A stretch of DNA of 64,000 nt, from the NCBI GenBank assembly GCA_947652855.1, contig CANTEO010000001.1:84663-148662 (forward strand). The letters run 5' to 3'. The DNA is from an uncultured Roseburia sp. GTDB taxonomy: Bacteria > Bacillota > Clostridia > Lachnospirales > Lachnospiraceae. Each line of letters starts with the position of its first letter. Position 1 is the stretch's first letter. Below, piece after piece: positions 1 through 11,500 of the stretch. The position numbers and the translations under genes were made by a program. The notes below the pieces were generated by a model. That model was not told where the DNA came from. It did no database searches and saw only the letters and a list, made by a program, of their open reading frames with translations.

Positions 1-3000
1 GCAGAATCTGGCGGGAGATATAATCAGGCAGGAAAAACGGCAGAGGATCCGACGGGAGAGCATAAACACAAAGTCTGCGCAGATGCTGAATGTACAGACG
101 AAAGCCATAATGAAATCATATGGACAGAATGGACGTCGGCGGATTCGCTTCCAACAGAGAGTGGAAGTTATTATCTGACACAAGATGTGACATTAACGGA
201 TTCTTGGGAACAAGCAGTCTCAGCGCAAATCAATCTCTGTTTCCATGGGCATATCGTAAAGATAGACAGTCCGAATAAGTCTGTTATGGTTGCAAAAAAA
301 GGTACGCTCGCACTGACGGATTGTTCCGGTGCAGAACATAAATTTTCAGTAGATCGCAAAACGGGCTTATGGACGTTAGATGAGACGGGCGGCACAGAGA
401 CGCTTACGGGCGGATGTATTACCGGGGCGCGCGGCGGTGAAGGCGAAGGCGAAGCATGCCCGGCAGTTGTCAATGAAGCATATTCAACTTTAGAGATGTA
501 TCGTATCAATATTGTGGGCAACAAAAACGGCGGCAAAATGTTGCTTAGTGAATATACTTATGATGATGCGGGAAAAGGCGGAAGCGCATTATATAATGCC
601 GGAGCATTTTTCTTAAACAGCGGAAATATCGTGGGCAACTATGTGGATATGAGCATGATAAAAGAATCTGACGCAAAAAAGCACGCCGGCGGCTGTGTAT
701 TTATAGAGCGTGAAAGCTTAAGCAAATTTACAATGAACGGCGGTAAAATTTATAAGAACGGCGGAGAACATAATACCTGCGGCGGCGTATTTGTCTATGG
801 TGGGAAATTTACAATGAATGGCGGCGAAATTTCTGAAAACAGCGGTGTAATGGGCGGCGGAATTTTGGCTAACGGTGGATGGGGCAGTTCATATGAATTT
901 ACTTTGAACGGCGGTAAAATAACGAATAATGACGCAAAGAAGGGCGGCGGAATTTATTATAAGTATGATAAGGACTTTATTATAAACGACGTAGAAATTA
1001 CCGGAAATGCAGCGCAGGAAGGCGGCGGCGTATGGTTGGGATATACCAATTCATCGAAATTTGCAATCAACGGCGGAACGATAACGGGTAATTTTGAAAA
1101 AATACAAGATTACAAAACAGATGAGGTGCATGAATTTAGCAGCAATCTTTATTTTGAAAAGACGTTTTCTGAAGAGCGATACCAGTGTAAGCAGATAGAG
1201 ATCGCAAAGAAATTAAAAGAAGGGTCAAAGTTTGGCATAACGATTGGCGGCATTTCAGATAATGACCTGTTTTTTACAAAGGAATCTGTTTCGAAATGGA
1301 CTGACGATGTTCTTTCTTATTTTGAAAGCGATGATCCGATTTATGAATTTGCAATATATGAAGGAAACAAACGGCTGTGTTTGAAGAAGAGTCAGGATGA
1401 GCTGCATAAGCCGATAGAGGCAGTCAGAAAACAAATAGGTGATATAGAAAAGGAGGGCTTTGATAACTATGGCTCACTATGCCAATCGGCAAGGCAGGCA
1501 TATAATGCTTTATCTGACGAACAGAGGGGCCTAATGAATTATGCGGTATTTAAAAAATTGCAGGATATGGAAATTGAAGCTTGGTTTGAAAAGGAGAATG
1601 GGGGTACGGAAGAAAAGCCATTTACGATTGAAGGATATGCTGACCTCCAACATCTTTGTGAATATATGGTTTCTGCTAAGTGTGGCTTAAGGGATAAATA
1701 TTTTAAACTTACGGAAGATATAGATATTGGCTCTTCTGACAATCATGTAGACGTTATAGGCTGGCCGCCAAGTGAGAGTGAGGATCATGAAATCATTCCT
1801 TTCTTAGGAATTTTTGATGGAGAGGAATATGCGGTCACGGGCCTTGGCAGCTATCAACGTGTTTCGAACGGCTCTGTCAGGGACTGCGTGGGATTGTTTG
1901 CCCATAATAAAGGGACGATTCAAAATCTTACTGTGGTAGGGGAGTTTTCTGACTCAATGAGTGAGAATCCTACTGCGTCGGAAAGAGAGTATGTCGGAGG
2001 CATTGCCGGAAAAAATGAAGGAAAAATCATCAATTGCGACAGTATTGTAAAAATTAACGGAAAAGATTATGTAGGGGGCATTACAGGCGCAAACCTTGAA
2101 AAAGGCATGATAGAAAATTGCAAAAGCGCGGAAAATGTTGTGGGGACAGGAAGCAATGTCGGAGGCATTGCCGGAGAAAACAAAGGAATCATTAGAGGCT
2201 GTTTCTATGAAAAAAATGAGCGGATCAATAAAGATATTTTTGGAGTAGGCGGCGTGAGCGGCGATCCGGAAGGAACTGCGGCTGTAAATAACATTCATGC
2301 CCATGCGCCATGTGGAGAAAGAGAGTGTCCGAATGAGGAAGGGAATATTCATTATCATCATCACGACCACATTCCCCGTATTTGGGAGCCATGGTCGAAG
2401 TCGGATTCGCTTCCAACAGACGGAGGGCGCTATTATCTTACTGCCGATGTGGAGCTGTCAGAAAAATATGTGAGCACGAGTGCGATGAGCAAAGGCTTAT
2501 GTCTAAACGGCCATATCATCAAACCTAAAGATAAGACGGTCAATCCTTCCCGTAATCCAGCGGATATGAGCAGCGATTTTGCCCTCATAGAGAATGGAGC
2601 TGGAGACCTGACGCTTACAGATTGTTCAAAAGAAAAGCACAAATTTTCTGTGGGTGAAAACGGTTTGTGGACTTTAGATGAGGAAAACGGCACGAAAGAG
2701 CTTACAGGAGGATGCATTACAGGCGTTTTTGCTGCCGAAGGATGCGATGCAAAGGTATGTGCGGTAAGCCATTATCGTGGTAAGCTGAGGCTTTACAATG
2801 TAAATATTGTGGGCAATAGCAGTAATTCAAGCGGTGCAGGATTAAGGAATTCTAATTTTCGCAATGTAAATAATGCATATATGTACAGCGGGAACATAGT
2901 TGGAAATTGTGCGCCTGACGGTGCAGGCGTAACTATCAAGGCAAATAGATTTTATATGCATGGAGGCACGATTGCTGATAACCATGCCACAAATTATGGA

Positions 3001-6000
3001 GGCGGAATATTTTGTGATGATAGAGATAGTTATGAACCGCTGATTCTGATATACGGAGGAACAATTTCCGGAAACTCTGCAAAACGCGGAGGAGGGGTAT
3101 ATTTTGTAGACGGCATAAAGCTGTTTTACATGGATGCCGGTGAAATGAAAGACAATACGGCATCAGAATGTGGAGGAGGAATATATGGAGTGGGCGAGCC
3201 TGAATTTGGCGCGTCTGCGGATTCTTTTGCCGGGCCGATAACGATATACGATAATTACGTAGAGAATGAAGGAGGCAAACTGCCGAATAATTTTTATTTA
3301 ACGAACAATAGCAGAATTAATGCGATAAAAGGCATGAAAGAGGGGTCTAAGATTGGCATTAGTACAGAGGCGTTGCCGACAGAGGAGACGCCGCGTGTAT
3401 TGGTTGCGAATGTGAGTCCACAGAATTTTTCGCTGGATAGCTTTTGCAGTGACCGAACAGGATATACGATGAAGTTAGAAGGCGCTAATTCTTCGAACGG
3501 TTTCGTATATCTTATTGTAAAAACCAAGCCGGAATCAGAAAAATTTATAGAGATGATAAATAATCTGGGCGACGTGACGGTGGAGAATGTTTTGGACAAG
3601 GCGCAGTCCCTTAAGGAAGTAAGGGAGGCGTATGAGAAGCTGGATCAGGAACAGGCCTCTAATGTGCCAGAAGAAGCATTAGGGAAATGGGACGGCGCCG
3701 AAAAAACGTTAGTAGAAGCAGTGAAACAGAAAATAAACGACATCGGTGAAGTAGACGAGGCAAACGTCTTAAGCAGGAAAACAGCTATTGAAGAAGCAAG
3801 GGAAGCCTATGATAAGCTGTATCCGCCTCTGGTGGAGCAGTTTCCAAAAGATTTAGAGAAGAAGCTGACCGATGCAGAGGCGCTTTTGGCGCAGGTGTCA
3901 GGCGGCGGAGTTTCTGACGCAGTGGCGCAGGCAATCGCAAAAATAAACGAGATCCCGTCTGCCGTGACTTATGATAAAGCCTGCAAAGACGCAATTGACG
4001 AGGCAAGGAAAGCATACGACGCTTTAAGCGAAGGCCAGAAGGGCCAGATTCCGGAAGGCGCGTTACAGAAACTGACTGACGCAGAAGCAGAATACGACAG
4101 GCTCGCGGCAGACTCAGTGAAACAGAAGATAGATGCTATCGGTGAAATAAACGCGGACACTATCCTTGGTAAAAAACAGCTCATTGAAGAGGCAAGGAAA
4201 GCGTATGAGGCATTGACCGAAGGCCAGAAAAAACGGATTCCGGAAGAGGATTTGAAAAAGCTGACCGATGCAGAAAAACTCTATGCGCAGGTATCAGGCG
4301 GCGGGGCTTCTGACGCAGTGGCGCAGGCAATCGCAAAAATAAACGCGATCCCGTCTGTTGTAACTTATGATAAAGCCTGCAAAAAGGCAATTGACGAGGC
4401 GAGGAAAGCATACGACGCTTTAAGCGAAGGCCAGAAGGGACAGATTCCGGAAGGCGTGTTACAGAAACTGACTGACGCAGAAGCAGAATATGACAGGCTC
4501 GCAGCAGAGGCGGTCAAAGAAAAAATTGACGCCATTGGCGACGTCACTGTTGAGAATGCAGAAGAGAAAGGGCAGGAGATCGAGGACGCGAGGGCCGCGT
4601 ATGACAGCCTGACCGATAAGCAAAAAGAGCAGATTGCCCCGGAGACATTGAAGAAGCTGACCGACGCGGAAAAAGCCTATGACCAGGCAACGGGAGGGAA
4701 GAACCAGGCAGCAGTAGACAGAGTGGTGGAAAAGATTGACGCGATCCCGATGCCGGTACAGCATGACTGGAAATGCGCGCAGAAGATCGAGGAGGCCAGG
4801 GAGGCTTATGACAGCTTGACTGGAAGCCAGAAAAACATGGTTCCAGAAGAGAAAAAACAAAAGCTGACTGACGCCGAAAAGGAATACGACAGGCTGGCGG
4901 CAGAAAAGGCCAAAGAAAAAATTGACGCGATTGGGACTGTGACGCCTGAGAACGCAGAAGAGAAAAAACAGGCGATTGAGGACGCCAGGGAAGCCTATGA
5001 CAGCCTGACGGACGGCCAGAAAGGGCTGATTACAGAAGAGGAGAAGAAAAAACTCACAGACGCTGAGAAGACGTACGACGGGACAAAAGGGAATAAGGAT
5101 CAGGCAGCGGCAGACAAAGTGAAGGATAAGATTGACGCCATCCCGGTTCCAGTGCAGGACAATGAGGAGACGGGACAGAAGATAGAAGACGCGGAGGATG
5201 CGTATGAGGGCCTGACTGGGACTCAAAAAGACATGGTCTCCGAAGAGGACAAGAAAAAGCTGGAAGACGCGAAGGACGCGTATGACAGCCTGCAGGCGGA
5301 CAAAGTGAGGGATAAAATCGACGCGATCGGCGAGGTGACGCCGGAAAATGTGCTTGATAAAAAAGACCTGATCGAAGACGCAAGGGACGCATACGACAAG
5401 CTGACCGACGGGCAGAAAGAGCTGATTGCCCCGGAAGAGAAGAAGAAGCTGACCGACGCGGAGAAAGCATATGACCAGACACAAAATGGAAAAGACAGGG
5501 AAGCGGCAGACAAGGTCGTGGAAAAGATTGACGCGATTCCAGACCCGGTGCAGAAAAACGAGGGCTGCAGGACAAAAATTGAAGAAGCGAAGGACGCATA
5601 TGACAGCCTGACCGGAACCCAAAAAGACATGGTGCCGGAAAGCAGCAGAAAGAAGCTGGAAAACGCCCTGAATGCATACGACAGGCTTGCGGCTGCAGAA
5701 GCAATGGAAAAAATTGACGCGATCGGCGAGGTGACGCCGGAAAACGCCGTCAGCAAAAAAGATCGGATCGAGGACGCCAGGGAAGCGTATGACAGCCTGA
5801 CGGACAGACAGAAGGAATATGTCACGCCGGAAGAGAAGAAGAAGCTGACCGACGCAGAGAAAGCCTACGACAATGCGACAGGCGGTCACAATCAGGCAGC
5901 GGCGGACAGCGTGGTTGAAAAAATCAACGCGATCCCAGACCCGGTTAAAAATGATGCGGACACAAAACAGAAGATCGACGATGCAAGGGAAGCCTACGAC

Positions 6001-8448
6001 AAGCTGACGACGGCACAGAAGGACATGGTTCCTGAGAGCAGCAGGAAAAAGCTTGAAAATGCGGAAAAAGAGTACCAAAAATTGTCAGGGGCCGATCAGG
6101 ATGCAGCCGACGAGGTGAAAGAGAAGATCGACGCGATCGGCGAGGTGACGCCGGAAAACGCCGTCAGCAAAAAAGACCTGATCGAAGACGCCAGAGACGC
6201 ATACGACAAGCTGACCGACGGGCAGAAAGAGCTGATTGAGCCGGAAGAAAAGAAGAAGCTGACCGACGCGGAAAAGATTTACGACAACGCGACGGGCGGT
6301 CACAACCAGGCGGCGGCGGACGAAGTGAAGGATAAAATCGACGCGATCCCAAGCCCGGTCAAAAATGACGAGGAGACCAAACAGAAAATAGAAGACGCGC
6401 GCGAATCGTACGACGACTTAACCGGGACGCAGAAAGACATGGTTCCGGAAGAAAGCGAGAAGAAGCTAGAAGACGCAGAAGACGCGTACAATAAGCTGGT
6501 GACAGACGAAGTCAAAGAGAAGATCGACGCGATCGGCGAGGTGACGCCGGAAAATGCCGTCAGCAAAAAAGACCTGATCGAAGACGCTAGGGACGCGTAC
6601 GACAAGCTGACCGACGGGCAGAAAGAGCTGATTGAGCCGGAAGAGAAGGAAAAATTAACCGACGCAGAAAAAATCTACGACAATGCGACGGGCGGTCACA
6701 ACCAGGCGGCGGCGGACGAAGTGAAGGATAAAATCGACGCGATCCCAAGCCCGGTCAAAAATGACGAGGAGACCAAACAGAAAATAGAAGACGCGCGCGA
6801 ATCGTACGACGACTTAACCGGGACGCAGAAAGACATGGTTCCGGAAGAAAGCGAGAAGAAGCTAGAAGACGCAGAAGACGCGTACAATAAGCTGGTGACA
6901 GACGAAGTCAAAGAGAAGATCGACGCGATCGGCGAGGTGACGCCGGAAAATGCCGTCAGCAAAAAAGACCTGATCGAAGACGCTAGGGACGCGTACGACA
7001 AGCTGACCGACGGGCAGAAAGAGCTGATTGAGCCGGAAGAGAAGGAAAAATTAACCGACGCAGAAAAAATCTACGACAATGCGACGGGCGGTCACAACCA
7101 GGCGGCGGCGGACGAAGTGAAGGATAAAATCGACGCGATCCCAAGCCCGGTCAAAAATGACGAGGAGACCAAACAGAAAATAGAAGACGCGCGCGAATCG
7201 TACGACGACTTAACCGGGACGCAGAAAGACATGGTTCCGGAAGAAAGCGAGAAGAAGCTAGAAGACGCAGAAGACGCGTACAATAAGCTGGTGACAGACG
7301 AAGTCAAAGAGAAGATCGACGCGATCGGCGAGGTGACGCCGGAAAATGCCGTCAGCAAAAAAGACCTGATCGAAGACGCAAGAAAAGCTTATGACAAGCT
7401 GACCGACAGCCAGAAAGAGATGATTGACGCATCCGAGGTCAAGAAGCTGACCGACGCAGAGAGAATCTATAATGACGCCATGGATGCAGACAGCCAGGCG
7501 AAGCTGGACCAAGCCGCCGCGCAGAACGCCATCAGCAAAATAAACGCCATTGGCACAGTGGTGAAGACAGACGAGTGCGCGGCGAAGATCAAGGATGCGC
7601 GCGCCGCCTACAACGCCCTGACGGACGCACAGAGAAAACTGGTTCCCGCGGCTGTCTTGAAAACATTGACGGATGCGGAGGGCGCCTATGCTGAACTGAC
7701 AAAAGACACAGGCCTGCCCGCTGACAAGAAGGAGCAGATTCAAAAAATTGCAGAGACATTGGGCGTAAGCGAGGAGACCGCGACAAAGATTCAGGCATTG
7801 GCGGAAGAGCTCGGCGTGGAGGCGGAGACATTGCTGCTTACCGACAGCAGCTTTGAGGGCCCTGACACAGAGAGAGACATGAAAGGCTCCACCTTCTCGC
7901 TCCTTCAGGTAAAGGCGACAAAGGTTACGAAGAAGCAACTAACTTTGAAATGGAAGAAGGTGAAGGCCGCAGACGGCTACAAGGTCTATGGCACCCGCTG
8001 CGGAAAGGACAATAAGGCAAAGCTGATAAAGACCATTGAGAAAAATGGGAAAACCAGCTTTCAAGTGAAGAGGCTCTTGAAAGGGAAGGCATACCGATAT
8101 GTCGTCCGCGCATACAAGATCATCGACGGCAAGGCAGTCACAATCGCCGCCTCAAAGACCACCCATATCTTCACGAATGGCGGCAAGTATGGGAACGCGA
8201 AGGCGGTAAAGGCCAAGAAGACAAATGTGAGCGTGAAGAAAGGAAAGACCTTTAAGATAAAGGCATCGGAGGTCAAGGCAAAGAAGCCGCTCAAAAAACA
8301 CAGGCAGCTCTGCTATGAGTCCAGCAACGCTAAGGTGGCGGAAGTGACAAAGAAAGGCGTCATCAAGGGCAAGTCAAAAGGGACCTGCTTCATTTACGCG
8401 TATGCACAAAACGGCATTTATAAAAAAATCAAAGTAACCGTAAAATAA
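1..8448 (+). CDS. Giant repeat-rich surface protein, 5' end outside window
   Basis: The frame is open from base 1, so the true start and any signal peptide lie upstream; 2815 residues are visible. Two similar N-terminal modules (around residues 20-470 and 760-1165) each begin with a His/Cys-rich stretch and 'SLPT..G.YYLT', then run through Asn/Gly-rich 'NGG.I..N....GGG' repeats typical of right-handed parallel beta-helices. GLUG-like repeats ('VGGIAGKNEG') lie between them. Residues about 1180-2570 form a stalk of 21 units of about 65 residues that alternate between 'DAIGEVTPEN' and 'DAIP.PVKND' types and end in 'LTDAEK.YD'. The C-terminus has a fibronectin III-like domain and a bacterial Ig-like domain (ending KVTVK), with no LPXTG anchor. 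A cell-surface or secreted adhesin-like role is inferred; no enzymatic motif is visible. The beta-helix part is more AT-rich than the stalk. Confidence 0.85.
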   Translation, partial: AESGGRYNQAGKTAEDPTGEHKHKVCADAECTDESHNEIIWTEWTSADSLPTESGSYYLTQDVTLTDSWEQAVSAQINLCFHGHIVKIDSPNKSVMVAKKGTLALTDCSGAEHKFSVDRKTGLWTLDETGGTETLTGGCITGARGGEGEGEACPAVVNEAYSTLEMYRINIVGNKNGGKMLLSEYTYDDAGKGGSALYNAGAFFLNSGNIVGNYVDMSMIKESDAKKHAGGCVFIERESLSKFTMNGGKIYKNGGEHNTCGGVFVYGGKFTMNGGEISENSGVMGGGILANGGWGSSYEFTLNGGKITNNDAKKGGGIYYKYDKDFIINDVEITGNAAQEGGGVWLGYTNSSKFAINGGTITGNFEKIQDYKTDEVHEFSSNLYFEKTFSEERYQCKQIEIAKKLKEGSKFGITIGGISDNDLFFTKESVSKWTDDVLSYFESDDPIYEFAIYEGNKRLCLKKSQDELHKPIEAVRKQIGDIEKEGFDNYGSLCQSARQAYNALSDEQRGLMNYAVFKKLQDMEIEAWFEKENGGTEEKPFTIEGYADLQHLCEYMVSAKCGLRDKYFKLTEDIDIGSSDNHVDVIGWPPSESEDHEIIPFLGIFDGEEYAVTGLGSYQRVSNGSVRDCVGLFAHNKGTIQNLTVVGEFSDSMSENPTASEREYVGGIAGKNEGKIINCDSIVKINGKDYVGGITGANLEKGMIENCKSAENVVGTGSNVGGIAGENKGIIRGCFYEKNERINKDIFGVGGVSGDPEGTAAVNNIHAHAPCGERECPNEEGNIHYHHHDHIPRIWEPWSKSDSLPTDGGRYYLTADVELSEKYVSTSAMSKGLCLNGHIIKPKDKTVNPSRNPADMSSDFALIENGAGDLTLTDCSKEKHKFSVGENGLWTLDEENGTKELTGGCITGVFAAEGCDAKVCAVSHYRGKLRLYNVNIVGNSSNSSGAGLRNSNFRNVNNAYMYSGNIVGNCAPDGAGVTIKANRFYMHGGTIADNHATNYGGGIFCDDRDSYEPLILIYGGTISGNSAKRGGGVYFVDGIKLFYMDAGEMKDNTASECGGGIYGVGEPEFGASADSFAGPITIYDNYVENEGGKLPNNFYLTNNSRINAIKGMKEGSKIGISTEALPTEETPRVLVANVSPQNFSLDSFCSDRTGYTMKLEGANSSNGFVYLIVKTKPESEKFIEMINNLGDVTVENVLDKAQSLKEVREAYEKLDQEQASNVPEEALGKWDGAEKTLVEAVKQKINDIGEVDEANVLSRKTAIEEAREAYDKLYPPLVEQFPKDLEKKLTDAEALLAQVSGGGVSDAVAQAIAKINEIPSAVTYDKACKDAIDEARKAYDALSEGQKGQIPEGALQKLTDAEAEYDRLAADSVKQKIDAIGEINADTILGKKQLIEEARKAYEALTEGQKKRIPEEDLKKLTDAEKLYAQVSGGGASDAVAQAIAKINAIPSVVTYDKACKKAIDEARKAYDALSEGQKGQIPEGVLQKLTDAEAEYDRLAAEAVKEKIDAIGDVTVENAEEKGQEIEDARAAYDSLTDKQKEQIAPETLKKLTDAEKAYDQATGGKNQAAVDRVVEKIDAIPMPVQHDWKCAQKIEEAREAYDSLTGSQKNMVPEEKKQKLTDAEKEYDRLAAEKAKEKIDAIGTVTPENAEEKKQAIEDAREAYDSLTDGQKGLITEEEKKKLTDAEKTYDGTKGNKDQAAADKVKDKIDAIPVPVQDNEETGQKIEDAEDAYEGLTGTQKDMVSEEDKKKLEDAKDAYDSLQADKVRDKIDAIGEVTPENVLDKKDLIEDARDAYDKLTDGQKELIAPEEKKKLTDAEKAYDQTQNGKDREAADKVVEKIDAIPDPVQKNEGCRTKIEEAKDAYDSLTGTQKDMVPESSRKKLENALNAYDRLAAAEAMEKIDAIGEVTPENAVSKKDRIEDAREAYDSLTDRQKEYVTPEEKKKLTDAEKAYDNATGGHNQAAADSVVEKINAIPDPVKNDADTKQKIDDAREAYDKLTTAQKDMVPESSRKKLENAEKEYQKLSGADQDAADEVKEKIDAIGEVTPENAVSKKDLIEDARDAYDKLTDGQKELIEPEEKKKLTDAEKIYDNATGGHNQAAADEVKDKIDAIPSPVKNDEETKQKIEDARESYDDLTGTQKDMVPEESEKKLEDAEDAYNKLVTDEVKEKIDAIGEVTPENAVSKKDLIEDARDAYDKLTDGQKELIEPEEKEKLTDAEKIYDNATGGHNQAAADEVKDKIDAIPSPVKNDEETKQKIEDARESYDDLTGTQKDMVPEESEKKLEDAEDAYNKLVTDEVKEKIDAIGEVTPENAVSKKDLIEDARDAYDKLTDGQKELIEPEEKEKLTDAEKIYDNATGGHNQAAADEVKDKIDAIPSPVKNDEETKQKIEDARESYDDLTGTQKDMVPEESEKKLEDAEDAYNKLVTDEVKEKIDAIGEVTPENAVSKKDLIEDARKAYDKLTDSQKEMIDASEVKKLTDAERIYNDAMDADSQAKLDQAAAQNAISKINAIGTVVKTDECAAKIKDARAAYNALTDAQRKLVPAAVLKTLTDAEGAYAELTKDTGLPADKKEQIQKIAETLGVSEETATKIQALAEELGVEAETLLLTDSSFEGPDTERDMKGSTFSLLQVKATKVTKKQLTLKWKKVKAADGYKVYGTRCGKDNKAKLIKTIEKNGKTSFQVKRLLKGKAYRYVVRAYKIIDGKAVTIAASKTTHIFTNGGKYGNAKAVKAKKTNVSVKKGKTFKIKASEVKAKKPLKKHRQLCYESSNAKVAEVTKKGVIKGKSKGTCFIYAYAQNGIYKKIKVTVK
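6319..7378 (+). repeat. Tandem 396-bp direct repeats in the stalk coding region
   Basis: Units start at 6319, 6715 and 7111, exactly 396 bp (132 codons) apart. The first two read as identical and the third matches until about 7378, where the sequence diverges. The period is a multiple of three, so gain or loss of a unit keeps the frame. Related but diverged units extend back to about 3540. This pattern suggests recent duplication or gene conversion and a stalk of variable length. Confidence 0.9.
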
Positions 8449-8462
8449 AAGAAAAGGGGCTG

Positions 8463-8513
8463 TTGCAAAAGTGGATGAATAATCTACCAGAGCAACAGCT
8501 CCGTTTCTATGCC
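8463..8513 (+). terminator. Hairpin after the giant surface-protein gene
   Basis: GGGGCTGTTGC pairs with GCAACAGCTCC across an unusually long loop of about 25 nt, immediately after the stop codon at 8448. Only a short T-rich run follows, so this is a weaker candidate than the next hairpin. Confidence 0.5.
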
Positions 8514-8524
8514 GAAAAACAGAA

Positions 8525-8575
8525 AAGAGGATGTCGCAAAATCATCAAAATTAGATGATTTTGCGACATCCTCTT
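8525..8575. terminator. Bidirectional terminator between convergent genes
   Basis: A perfect 22-bp inverted repeat (8525-8546 and 8554-8575) has a 7-nt loop and A-rich/T-rich flanks on both sides. It lies between the convergent giant surface-protein gene and carB, so it can serve both transcripts. Confidence 0.75.
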
Positions 8576-8597
8576 AATAGTTTCTGAAAATCAGATC

Positions 8598-11500
8598 TTA
8601 GCCTTTGATGCTTTGGTGGTATTCCTGCAGCGATTTCACTGGCTGCCCCTCTCCTTTTTTCATAGAGTGGATGCCCGCCGCCGTCGCTTTGGCCGCCGCC
8701 ATCGTCGTCATATACGGAATCCTGTTTTTGATCGCCGCTTTTCGGATATAGCTGTCGTCCGTGGCGCCTTTCTTGTCATTTGGCGTATTGATGATTAGGT
8801 CAATCTGCCTGTTTGCAATGGCGTCTAAAATGTTCGGGCGCCCTTCATTGATCTTGGAAATCTTCTCTGCCTCCATTCCGGCTTCCCGTATTTTGTCACA
8901 GGTGCTTCCGGTAGCCATAATCTGAAAGCCATTTTCATAGAGAGCGCGCGCCGTCTCCACAAGCTCCGGCTTGTCTTTGTCGTTGACGGAAAACAGCACA
9001 GTCCCTTCCATGGGAAGCTTTGTCTGCGTCGCTTCCTGCGCCTTATAGAAGGCTTTTCCATAGCTGCTGGAAAGGCCAAGCACTTCGCCCGTTGAGCGCA
9101 TCTCCGGCCCAAGCAGCGGATCCACCTCCTGAAACATATTGAACGGGAACACGGCTTCTTTTACGCCATAATAGGGAATTTCCCGGTCATAAAGCGATGG
9201 GACGGGAGAGGGATTTCCCGTAAATTTGGCCGTCATGATTTCTGTCGCCAGCTTCACCATGTTGATGCCGCAGACTTTGGAAACGAGCGGAACGGTGCGG
9301 GAGGCCCTTGGGTTTGCCTCCAATACATAAATCGTGCCGTCCTCAATCGCGTACTGCATATTCATCAGTCCCACGACGTTCATCTCCTGCGCGATTTTTC
9401 TGGTGTATTCTTTGATCGTCTCAATATGCTCTTTGGAAAGGTGTTTTGACGGCAGGATGCAGGCGGAGTCTCCCGAATGCACGCCGGCCAGCTCAATATG
9501 CTCCATTACCGCAGGCACGAAGACGTGCGTCCCGTCGCTGATGGCGTCCGCCTCGCATTCCGTCGCATGCTGCAGGAAACGGTCAATTAAGATGGGCCGG
9601 TCTGGCGTCACGCCGACGGCCGCCCGCATATAAAAGGCCAGCGCCTCGTCGTCATGCACCACTTCCATGCCGCGACCTCCAAGCACATAGGAGGGGCGCA
9701 CCATGACCGGATAGCCGATTTCATTCGCAATGGAAAGCGCCTCGTCCACATTGACGGCCATCCCTGCCTGAGGCATCGGAATCTCAAGCCTGTCCATCAT
9801 GGCGCGGAATAAGTCGCGGTCTTCCGCCATGTCGATCGTCTCCGGCGTCGTCCCTAAGATGTTCACGCCGTTTTTCTTCAGATCGGCGGCCAGGTTTAAC
9901 GGCGTCTGCCCGCCAAACTGCGCGATGACGCCGACAGGCTGCTCTTTTTCATGGATGCTTAGCACGTCCTCAAGCGTTAAAGGCTCAAAATACAATTTAT
10001 CGGAGGTGTCATAATCGGTGGAGACCGTCTCTGGATTGCAGTTGACGATAATTGTCTCAAATCCAAGCTTTTTTAGGGCGAGCGCGGCATGGACGCAGCA
10101 ATAGTCAAATTCGATGCCTTGCCCGATGCGGTTTGGGCCTCCGCCTAAAATCATGATTTTGGGCTTGTCCGTGCGGATTGTGGCCGTATCTTTGATATGG
10201 TAGCTGGAATAATAATAGGCAGAGTCTTTTGTGGCGCTCACATGAACGCCTTCCCATGCCTCCTTAATCCCGGCGTCAAGCCTCGCCTTGCGGATTTCGC
10301 TTTCCGTAAGCCCTAAGATCTGGCTTAAGTATTTGTCGGAAAAGCCAGAAAGCTTTGCGTGGCGCAGCGCCTCGTTTCCAGGCATCGTCCCTTTCCCTTT
10401 TAGAAGCTGCTCTTCTTCCTCCACCAGCTCTTTCATCTGCTCAATAAAATAGCTTTTAATTTTTGTCAGCTCATGCAGCTCTTCGACAGTGGCGCCCTTG
10501 CGCAAAGCCTCATACATGAGAAACTGCCGTTCGCTGGTTGGGGTCGCGAGCATCTTTAAAAGGTCATGCTTGCTTTTCTTTGCAAAATCTTTCGCCCATC
10601 CAAGCCCGTGCCTTCCATTCTCTAGGCTGCGGATGGCTTTCTGAAACGCCTCCTTGTAGGTCTTTCCGATGCTCATGACTTCCCCGACGGCGCGCATCTG
10701 GGTGCCAAGCTTATCCTGGGCGCCTTTGAATTTTTCAAATGCCCACCGGGCGAATTTGATGACAATGTAGTCGCCGTCCGGCACGTAACGGTCTAACGTC
10801 CCACATTTGCCGCAGGGGATTTCGTCTAAGGTCAGGCCGCACGCCAGCATTGCGGACACAAGCGCAATCGGAAAGCCTGTGGCTTTTGAGGCTAAGGCCG
10901 AAGAGCGGGACGTCCTGGGGTTGATCTCAATGACGATAATCCTTCCGCTCTCTGGATCGTGGGCGAACTGCACATTCGTGCCGCCGATGACCTCGATCGC
11001 CTCTACGATTTTATAGGCTTGCCTTTGCAGCTCGTCCTGCACGTCCTGCGCAATCGTCAGCATTGGCGCGGAACAGAACGAGTCTCCCGTATGCACGCCG
11101 AGCGGGTCAATGTTTTCAATGAAGCATACCGTAATCATATTGTTCTTTGCGTCACGCACGACCTCTAATTCCAGCTCTTCCCAACCCAAAATCGACTCTT
11201 CCACCAGCACCTGCCCTACCAGGCTGGCGGAAAGGCCCCTGGCGCATACCGTCTTAAGCTCCTCTACGTTATATACCAGGCCGCCGCCTGCGCCGCCCAT
11301 CGTATAGGCCGGGCGCAGCACTACGGGATAGCCAAGCTTTTCTGCGATGGAGAGCGCCTCCTCTACGGAATAGGCGACCTCGCTCCGCGCCATTTCGATG
11401 CCAAGGCTGTTCATTGTCTGCTTAAACGCAATGCGGTCCTCGCCCCGCTCAATCGCGTCTACCTGAACGCCGATGACCTTTACATGATATTGCTCCAGCA

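Noticed and set aside
4459..6078. 539-residue minus-strand frame within the stalk repeats
   Set aside because: It is a shadow of the repetitive plus-strand gene: low-complexity, no ribosome site, and the plus frame has clear repeat conservation.
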